From NCBI GenBank assembly GCA_007119305.1, contig SKPY01000365.1, positions 1 to 9,447 of the forward strand: a stretch of DNA of 9,447 nt, read 5' to 3'. Positions 4,951 through 9,447 of the stretch are shown piece by piece. The stretch comes from Nitriliruptorales bacterium. GTDB lineage: Bacteria > Actinomycetota > Nitriliruptoria > Euzebyales > Egibacteraceae. The number at the start of each line of letters is the position of its first letter. The stretch's first letter is position 1. The position numbers were made by a program, and so were the translations under genes. The notes beneath the pieces are model-generated. The model saw only the letters and a list, made by a program, of their open reading frames with translations, searched no databases and was not told the origin of the DNA.

Positions 4951-6254
4951 GACGGCACCGTCCCCGCTGCGGGCGCGTCCTCCCACACGAGGCCGAGGGC
5001 CCGCGCGTCGTCCCAGAAGCGGGGATAGGTCTTCGCGACACAGCCCGGGTCATCGATCGCGACATCGGCGACGGCCGCGCCGAGTGCCGCGAACGCCATC
5101 GCCAGCCGGTGGTCGTCGTAGGTCGCCAGGCGGGCCGGACCGCGCGCGCCGCCGCCGTCGATGACCAGACCGTCGGGCCGCTCCTCGACCCCCACCCCGA
5201 CCTTGCGGAGCTCGCGGGCGAGCGCGGCGATCCGGTCCGTCTCGTGTCCGCGCGCCACCGCCACGCCGCGGATGCGGCTGCGTCCATCGGCGAGCGCGGC
5301 GAGGACCGCGAGGCTGGTCACCTGGTCGGGCATCCCCGCCAGGTCGACGTCGACGGGGCGGAGTGCGTCAGGCCCGGTGACCGTCACCTGAGCGCCGGCG
5401 GCCTCGACGACGACACCCATGCGTGCGAGCACAGCAGGGAAGGCCGCGTCCGGCTGCAGGCTCGTGGGGCTCGCGTTCGTCACGGTGACGCTGCCACCGG
5501 TGGCGGCGGCGAGGCTGTACAGGTGGCACGCCGCGCTGGCGTCGTACTCGACCGCGCGCGTCCGGGCCGCGTACCCGCCGCTGCGGACCGCCCAGTGCCC
5601 CGCTCCGCGCCGCTCCACCTCCGCGCCGAAGTCTGCCATCGCCGCCACCGTCAGGTCCACGTACGCCGGCGCGGAGAGCCCGACCGCCCGCACACTGGTG
5701 TCCGCCGCGGCGCAGGGCGCGACGAGCAGCACCGCGCTCACGTACTGGCTGCTCGCGTGGGCGTCCACGTCTACCCTTCCGCCGGCCAGGCCGCCGCCAG
5801 CACAGCGCACCGGCGGGAACCCCCCCGTGTCGGCGACGTCGGCGCCGAGGCTGCGCAGCGCGCCCGTCAGCGGACCGATCGGCCGGCGCAGCAGCGGGGG
5901 CTGACCCGTCACCGTCAGCGGCCGGTCGGCGAGCGTGGCGAGGGCGGCACCGAAGCGCATGGTCGTGCCGGACAGGCGGGCGTCGGCGTGTGCGGCGTCC
6001 GGGTGGAACGAGCCGCCTGCCCCCGTCACCCGCCAGCGGTCCCCCTCGCTGCGCACCGGCACGCCGAGCGTGGCCACGAGGCCGCGCATGGCCTGCGCGT
6101 CGTCGCTGTCCAGCGGCCCGCGCAGGACGCTCTCGCCGGTGGCTAGGGCGGCGAGGACGAGGAGGCGGTTCGTGACCGACTTGCTCGCCGGGGCGGCGAG
6201 GGTGCCGCTCAGCGGCCCCGCGGGGATGATGTGCACGGCCGCGCCGACGGTCAC
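4947..6254 (-). CDS. aroA: 3-phosphoshikimate 1-carboxyvinyltransferase (EPSP synthase)
   Basis: EPSP synthase joins shikimate-3-phosphate and phosphoenolpyruvate in the sixth step of chorismate synthesis. The 435-residue protein has the expected two-domain length. Visible active-site residues, with E. coli equivalents, are K25-S26 and R30 (K22, S23, R27), SGTTMR at 95-100 (loop holding G96 and R100), Q170 (Q171), the MPD aspartate D310 (D313), HETDR at 337-341 (E341, R344), DDHR at 380-383 (R386) and K408 (K411). The loop reads LSGT instead of the enterobacterial NAGT, similar to the LAGT of mycobacteria. The start is GTG 6254, forming a GTGA overlap with the tyrA stop, with GGAG upstream on the message; a GTG six codons later is possible. 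Together with tyrA and aroH it groups the steps around chorismate. Confidence 0.97.
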   Translation of the reverse strand: MTVGAAVHIIPAGPLSGTLAAPASKSVTNRLLVLAALATGESVLRGPLDSDDAQAMRGLVATLGVPVRSEGDRWRVTGAGGSFHPDAAHADARLSGTTMRFGAALATLADRPLTVTGQPPLLRRPIGPLTGALRSLGADVADTGGFPPVRCAGGGLAGGRVDVDAHASSQYVSAVLLVAPCAAADTSVRAVGLSAPAYVDLTVAAMADFGAEVERRGAGHWAVRSGGYAARTRAVEYDASAACHLYSLAAATGGSVTVTNASPTSLQPDAAFPAVLARMGVVVEAAGAQVTVTGPDALRPVDVDLAGMPDQVTSLAVLAALADGRSRIRGVAVARGHETDRIAALARELRKVGVGVEERPDGLVIDGGGARGPARLATYDDHRLAMAFAALGAAVADVAIDDPGCVAKTYPRFWDDARALGLVWEDAPAAGTVPS

Positions 6255-7348
6255 AGCACCTGCTCCACGACCTCGTAGCCGCGCGCCTCGAGCGCCGCTC
6301 GGGCCCGCTCGGCGTTGTCCGCCCCGACGAGCGCGAGGCGCAGCATGCCGCGCCCGCCCTCGGGCGCATGTTCGATCCCGAGATCCTCGATGTTGACGCC
6401 CACCGAACCCACGGTGGTGGTGACCTCGGCGAGCACGCCCGGGCGGTCGGGGATGGCCAGGTGGAGCTCGACCAGCGCGCCGGTTACGGTCTCCTTGCCG
6501 GGCAGGCCGCGCCGCGCCTCACGCGCGTCGGCAAGGGTGCGTCGGAGGCTCGCGTCGTCGCCGACCTCGAGCACCGAGCGCAACGCGCCGATGCGCTCCC
6601 GGTAGTCGTCGAGGACCGCGATCAGCGCCTCGCGGTTCTCCGCGCAGATGTCCAGCCACAGCTCCGGGTTGCTCGCGGCCACGCGTGTCGCGTCCCGGAA
6701 GCCGCCCGCGGCGAGGAGCAGCAGCTCGGCGTGCTCGTCACGCGCGCGCTCGGAGGCGAGGTTCATGAGCGTCGTGGCCGCGAGCTGCGGCAGGTGGCTG
6801 ACCACCGCGACGAGCAGATCGTGCCGTTCGGGGCGCACCGCGAGCACGCGCGCGCCGATCCGGGCGACGAGGTTGTGCAGCCTGCGGTAGGCGTCAGGAT
6901 CCGTGTGGGTGGTGGGGGTGAGCAGGTAGGTGGCCCCGACGAACAGGTCCGCTGTGGCGTGCGCGGCCCCGGTCTCGGCCGAGCCCGCCATCGGATGCCC
7001 GCCGATCACGTGCACCTGCGGGGGCACGGCCTGCTGCAGGGCGTCCACGACGCTGGCCTTGACGCTCGCCACGTCGGTCAGGATCGCGCCCGGTCTCAGC
7101 GCCGGAGCGATCTCCCGGGCGACGGCGCCGATGGCGGAGGCGGGCACCGCGAGGACGACGAGGTCGGCGTTCCGGGCGGCCTCCGCAGCGGACGCGGCCG
7201 TCGTACCGAGCGCACCGCGTGCCCGCGCGGTCTCCATCTGGGTGCGGTCGCGGTCGTAGCCCGTGACCACGCGCACCTCGTCGAGCTGGCTGAACGCGAG
7301 CCCCAGCGACGCGCCGACGAGGCCGGTGCCGACGATGCCGATGCGCAC
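6251..7348 (-). CDS. tyrA: Prephenate dehydrogenase with C-terminal ACT domain
   Basis: The enzyme oxidatively decarboxylates prephenate to 4-hydroxyphenylpyruvate using NAD(P), committing it to tyrosine. The 365-residue protein starts with a Rossmann fold, GTGLVGASLG at 7-16. Then come TDVASVK at 91-97, GGHPMAGSAETG at 116-127, the catalytic-histidine region VVSHLPQLAA at 182-191, and GFRDATRVAASNPELW at 216-231, all diagnostic of the TyrA family. Residues about 291-365 form an ACT domain (LHLAIPDRPGVLAEVTTTV...VNIEDLGIEH), usually the site of tyrosine feedback control. GTG 7348 directly begins the Rossmann strand and has CGGAG 7 nt upstream, overlapping the end of aroH. The gap to aroH is 3 nt. 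An arogenate-using enzyme cannot be excluded from sequence alone. Confidence 0.96.
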   Translation of the reverse strand: MRIGIVGTGLVGASLGLAFSQLDEVRVVTGYDRDRTQMETARARGALGTTAASAAEAARNADLVVLAVPASAIGAVAREIAPALRPGAILTDVASVKASVVDALQQAVPPQVHVIGGHPMAGSAETGAAHATADLFVGATYLLTPTTHTDPDAYRRLHNLVARIGARVLAVRPERHDLLVAVVSHLPQLAATTLMNLASERARDEHAELLLLAAGGFRDATRVAASNPELWLDICAENREALIAVLDDYRERIGALRSVLEVGDDASLRRTLADAREARRGLPGKETVTGALVELHLAIPDRPGVLAEVTTTVGSVGVNIEDLGIEHAPEGGRGMLRLALVGADNAERARAALEARGYEVVEQVL

Positions 7349-7351
7349 GCG

Positions 7352-7729
7352 CTACTCCGGCAGGTCGCTGCGCAGCTGGCGGGCGCCGCGCAGATAGACG
7401 TGACGCAGCTCGGTGCGCGGACGGTCGCTGTAGACGTGCGCGAGCACGCGCACGCACAGCGGGATCGCGCTGTCGGCGTCGATCGAGAGCTCCTTCGCGC
7501 ACAGCATCGGCACGTCGCTGATCCCCGCGGCGCGCACCGCAGCGGCGGGGAACTCGCTGCGCACGTCGTCGGTGGCAGTCAGGATGAGGCTGACGATCTG
7601 GTCGGGCCCGATGCGGTTGCGCGCACACAACGCGGCGAGCATCTCGGCGGTGCGCTCGAGGACCTGCTCGCGGGTGTCGGCGTCGAGGGTGATCGCCCCG
7701 CGCAGCGCGACGAGCCGCAGCTCGTTCAC
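7352..7729 (-). CDS. aroH: Chorismate mutase, AroH class
   Basis: It rearranges chorismate to prephenate, the substrate of the adjacent TyrA. The 125-residue length fits the monofunctional trimeric AroH family of Bacillus subtilis and Thermus rather than the helical AroQ class. Active-site residues align: R10 in ALRGAITL (B. subtilis R7), R66 in FPAAAVR (R63), C77 and E80 in MLCAKEL (C75, E78), R94 in LCVRVL (R90) and Y112 in RHVYL (Y108). The frame is open 23 codons further upstream, but that stretch lies inside rluB and lacks family similarity. GTG 7729 forms a GTGA overlap with the rluB stop and starts at the usual point. G-rich sequence upstream serves as ribosome binding site. Co-transcription with tyrA and aroA gives a short chorismate-prephenate-tyrosine cassette. 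Confidence 0.95.
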   Translation of the reverse strand: MNELRLVALRGAITLDADTREQVLERTAEMLAALCARNRIGPDQIVSLILTATDDVRSEFPAAAVRAAGISDVPMLCAKELSIDADSAIPLCVRVLAHVYSDRPRTELRHVYLRGARQLRSDLPE

Positions 7730-8529
7730 CGGGCCTGCCCCCCACCGGAGCGGGCGTCGGCCGTGCCCGGGCCCTCCGGTGCGCCCAGCCCCACGCACGC
7801 GTACAGCGCCCGGATCTCGGCGTGGTTCAAGGGCCGGAACTTGCCCGGGGTGATCTCCCCGAGAGCGAGCGGTCCGACCTTCACGCGTGCGAGGCGCTCG
7901 AGGGGGACGCCCACGGCGGCGAGCATCCGGCGCACCTCCCGCTTGCGTCCTTCTGCCAGCACGATCTCGAGCAGCGTCTTGTCCGCCGCCGCGCCGAGCT
8001 CACGCACGCTCGTGGCCCGCGCCAGCCCGTCCTCGAGCTCGACGCCCTCGCGCAGCTGGCGCAACGCCAGCTTCTTCGGGGTCCCACGCACCTGCGCGAC
8101 GTAGGTCTTCTCGACCTCGTAGCGCGGATGGGCGAGGCGGTTCGCCAGCTCGCCGTCGTTGGTGAGGAGGAGCAGCCCCTCGGTGTCGAGGTCGAGGCGC
8201 CCGACCGGGTAGACACGGGGGTGCGGCGGCACGAGGTCCATCACCGTGGGCCGTCCCTGCGGGTCGTTGGCGGTGGTCACGACGCCGTGCGGCTTGTTGA
8301 GCAGCAGGTAGACGAGGCGGGGGTTCGTCGGCACCCGCTCGCCGTCGACCGTGATCACGCTGTCCGCGGGGTCGGCCTTGGCGCCCAACGTCACGGGCTG
8401 GCCGTCGACGGCGACCCGGCCCTCGGCGATGAGCTGCTCGCAGGCCCGGCGGCTCCCCACGCCAGCAGCGGCGAGGATCTTCTGCACCCGCTGCGCGCCG
8501 CTCGGGGGGGGATCGGCGCGGTCGGTCAC
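7726..8529 (-). CDS. rluB: 23S rRNA pseudouridine synthase, RluB/RsuA family
   Basis: Members of this family convert a specific uridine of ribosomal RNA to pseudouridine. Residues 13-60 are an S4 RNA-binding domain (RVQKILAAAGVGSRRACEQL...GRVAVDG). The catalytic domain follows with LLLNKPHGVVTT at 75-86, the catalytic aspartate D113 in VGRLDLDTEGLLLLTND, the conserved KTYVAQVRG at 141-149 and the C-terminal EGRKREVRRML at 193-203. Length is 267 residues; the last 25 or so are low-complexity. GTG 8529 makes a GTGA overlap with scpB. Position beside scpB is typical for Gram-positive bacteria, where this gene is usually called rluB; RsuA or RluF specificity cannot be ruled out by eye. Codons 7-9 contain an eight-base C run on the coding strand. 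Confidence 0.93.
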   Translation of the reverse strand: MTDRADPPPSGAQRVQKILAAAGVGSRRACEQLIAEGRVAVDGQPVTLGAKADPADSVITVDGERVPTNPRLVYLLLNKPHGVVTTANDPQGRPTVMDLVPPHPRVYPVGRLDLDTEGLLLLTNDGELANRLAHPRYEVEKTYVAQVRGTPKKLALRQLREGVELEDGLARATSVRELGAAADKTLLEIVLAEGRKREVRRMLAAVGVPLERLARVKVGPLALGEITPGKFRPLNHAEIRALYACVGLGAPEGPGTADARSGGGQAR

Positions 8530-9200
8530 GGGCTCTCGGCCTCCTGCTCCCCGTCGTCATCCGCGTGCGCGAGCGCGTCCAGCTCCCGGCGCGCGCTCTT
8601 GTAGCCGCCCGGCGGCGGCTCCGGTGGAATCGGCCCATCAGGACTCAGGCTCGGCAACGGCGGCAGCTCGTCGAGCGCGGACAGGCCGAGCTGCTCGAGC
8701 AGCCGCGCGCTCGTGCCATACAGCAGCGGCTGTCCCGGGCCGGGGTCGCGGCCGACCTCCTCCACGAGCCCGCGCGACACGAGGGAGCGGATCGCGCCGT
8801 CGGCTTCGACGCCTCGGATCTCGGACACGGCGGCGCGGGTGACGGGTTGCTTGTAGGCCACGATCGCCAAGGTCTCCAGCGCGGCCTGGGAGAGGCGGCC
8901 GCTGCGCCCGCGGAGCGCGAAGCGCTCGACGTACGGCGCGGCGCCCGGATCGGTGTACAGCCGCCATCCACCCCCGACCTCGCGCAGCACGAAGCCACGT
9001 CCCTGGTCCAGGTACTCGGCCCGCAGGGCCCGCAGCGTCGTCTCGACCTGCCCGGTCGGGGCCTCCAGCACCTGGGCGAGCGTGTTGGCGTCCACGGGCT
9101 CCTCGACGACGAGCAGGATCGCCTCGAGGGCCTTGCGGCTCTCGGCATCGAGGCCGCTGTCGGCCTGCGGGGAGCGCGGGGCCGGCACGGGCTCGGTCAT
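8526..9200 (-). CDS. scpB: Segregation and condensation protein B
   Basis: ScpB is a winged-helix kleisin-interacting protein; a dimer binds ScpA in the SMC condensin complex that compacts and separates chromosomes. Residues about 22-92 form the first winged-helix domain. The second contains the family hallmark LSQAALETLAIVAYKQPVTRAAVSEIRGVEADGAIRSL, starting at residue 103, followed by GLVEEVGRDPGPGQPLLYGTS and LGLSALDELPPLP. The protein is 224 residues; the conserved core ends near residue 183, and the rest is a proline-rich then acidic tail (DDDGEQEAE) that looks disordered. ATG 9200 overlaps the scpA stop by ATGA, consistent with coupled production of the two subunits. Confidence 0.96.
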   Translation of the reverse strand: MTEPVPAPRSPQADSGLDAESRKALEAILLVVEEPVDANTLAQVLEAPTGQVETTLRALRAEYLDQGRGFVLREVGGGWRLYTDPGAAPYVERFALRGRSGRLSQAALETLAIVAYKQPVTRAAVSEIRGVEADGAIRSLVSRGLVEEVGRDPGPGQPLLYGTSARLLEQLGLSALDELPPLPSLSPDGPIPPEPPPGGYKSARRELDALAHADDDGEQEAESP

Positions 9201-9447
9201 AGGCGCGTCACCCCCTCGTCCTCATCATCCGGCCTGCGCGCAGGTGCCGGGTCGTCCTCGTCGTGCACCTCGTAGGACTCCATCTGCGCGAGGTCCGACG
9301 TGGCCCAGTCCCCGTCTGGGGTGCGGGTCACGCGCAGCTCGCCGAACAGCGCGGCCTGGTCGAGGTCGACGAGCTCGAACTTGTACAGCTCGAGCAGGGC
9401 GAGGAAGAAGACCACGATCTCGATGCGGTGGCGACAGCCCGCGGACA
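9197..9447 (-). CDS. scpA: Segregation and condensation protein A, C-terminal fragment (5' end outside window)
   Basis: The frame is open to the window edge and yields the last 82 or so residues. HRIEIVVFFLALLELYKFELVDLDQ followed by LFGELRVTR is the conserved ScpA C-terminal winged helix that binds the SMC head (family pattern FLALLEL...Q...FG-I). After it comes a strongly acidic tail (HDEDDPAP, DDEDEG), which ScpA proteins often lack or keep short. ScpA is the kleisin bridging SMC heads and recruits ScpB, encoded immediately downstream. A GTG at 9415 lies inside the conserved helix and is not a real start. The operon promoter must lie further right, outside this window. Confidence 0.92.
   Translation of the reverse strand, partial: SAGCRHRIEIVVFFLALLELYKFELVDLDQAALFGELRVTRTPDGDWATSDLAQMESYEVHDEDDPAPARRPDDEDEGVTRL

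Larger units (their letters stand above)
2875..9447 (-). other. Minus-strand operon scpA-scpB-rluB-aroH-tyrA-aroA-cmk-der
   Basis: Eight genes on one strand are packed with overlaps ATGA (scpA/scpB), GTGA (scpB/rluB), GTGA (rluB/aroH), a 3-nt gap (aroH/tyrA), GTGA (tyrA/aroA), ATGA (aroA/cmk) and a 33-nt gap (cmk/der). No internal promoter or terminator is needed, and none is convincing. The transcript ends where der converges with the acidic membrane protein; no clear T-tailed hairpin is visible in the 15-nt gap. Confidence 0.85.

Noticed and set aside
3070..5028. 652-codon plus-strand open frame opposite der and cmk
   Set aside because: It is a mirror of the minus-strand genes, with His/Arg-rich composition typical of antisense frames. 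der and cmk carry complete motif sets.

Overview
The window is very GC-rich with strong G/C bias at third codon positions. Its long minus-strand gene run, scpA-scpB-rluB-aroH-tyrA-aroA-cmk-der, is an order I associate with deep-branching Actinobacteria such as Nitriliruptoria, Egibacter or Euzebya relatives. The EPSP synthase has a Mycobacterium-like active-site loop, and the starts are a mix of GTG and ATG with 4-bp overlaps. The lineage is an inference; the sequence contains no rRNA.

Right two thirds (about 2875-9447, minus strand): a compact housekeeping operon read from the right edge towards the left. It begins outside the window, with only the C-terminus of scpA visible. It then runs through scpB (condensin partner), an RluB/RsuA-type pseudouridine synthase, AroH chorismate mutase, TyrA prephenate dehydrogenase with an ACT domain, AroA EPSP synthase, cytidylate kinase and the double GTPase Der. 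Five of the seven junctions are ATGA or GTGA overlaps, one is a 3-nt gap, and only der has its own spacing (33 nt) with a strong Shine-Dalgarno sequence. The operon combines chromosome segregation, rRNA modification and ribosome assembly, pyrimidine nucleotide supply, and the shikimate-to-tyrosine branch: AroA leads to chorismate, AroH makes prephenate, and TyrA takes it towards tyrosine.

Left third (1-2859): an accessory-looking region. At the left edge is the N-terminal 266 residues of an AAA-type ATPase typical of large LuxR-family (LAL) regulators, on the minus strand and truncated by the window. Divergent from it on the plus strand is a stand-alone two-CBS-domain protein. After it come two very small overlapping genes (54 and 56 codons) that had to be found by eye. 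Both encode cysteine-rich, probably zinc-binding mini-proteins: one is a CxxC...CxxC ribbon, the other a C-x4-C...C-x2-H knuckle with an LSRYNPG core. Last is a membrane-anchored extracytoplasmic protein with a highly acidic tail built on a 15-bp tandem repeat. It ends 15 bp from the convergent end of der.

The most interesting item is the translationally coupled zinc mini-protein pair. The rest is well conserved housekeeping sequence with small local peculiarities. I saw no tRNA, rRNA, CRISPR array, insertion sequence or prophage signature.
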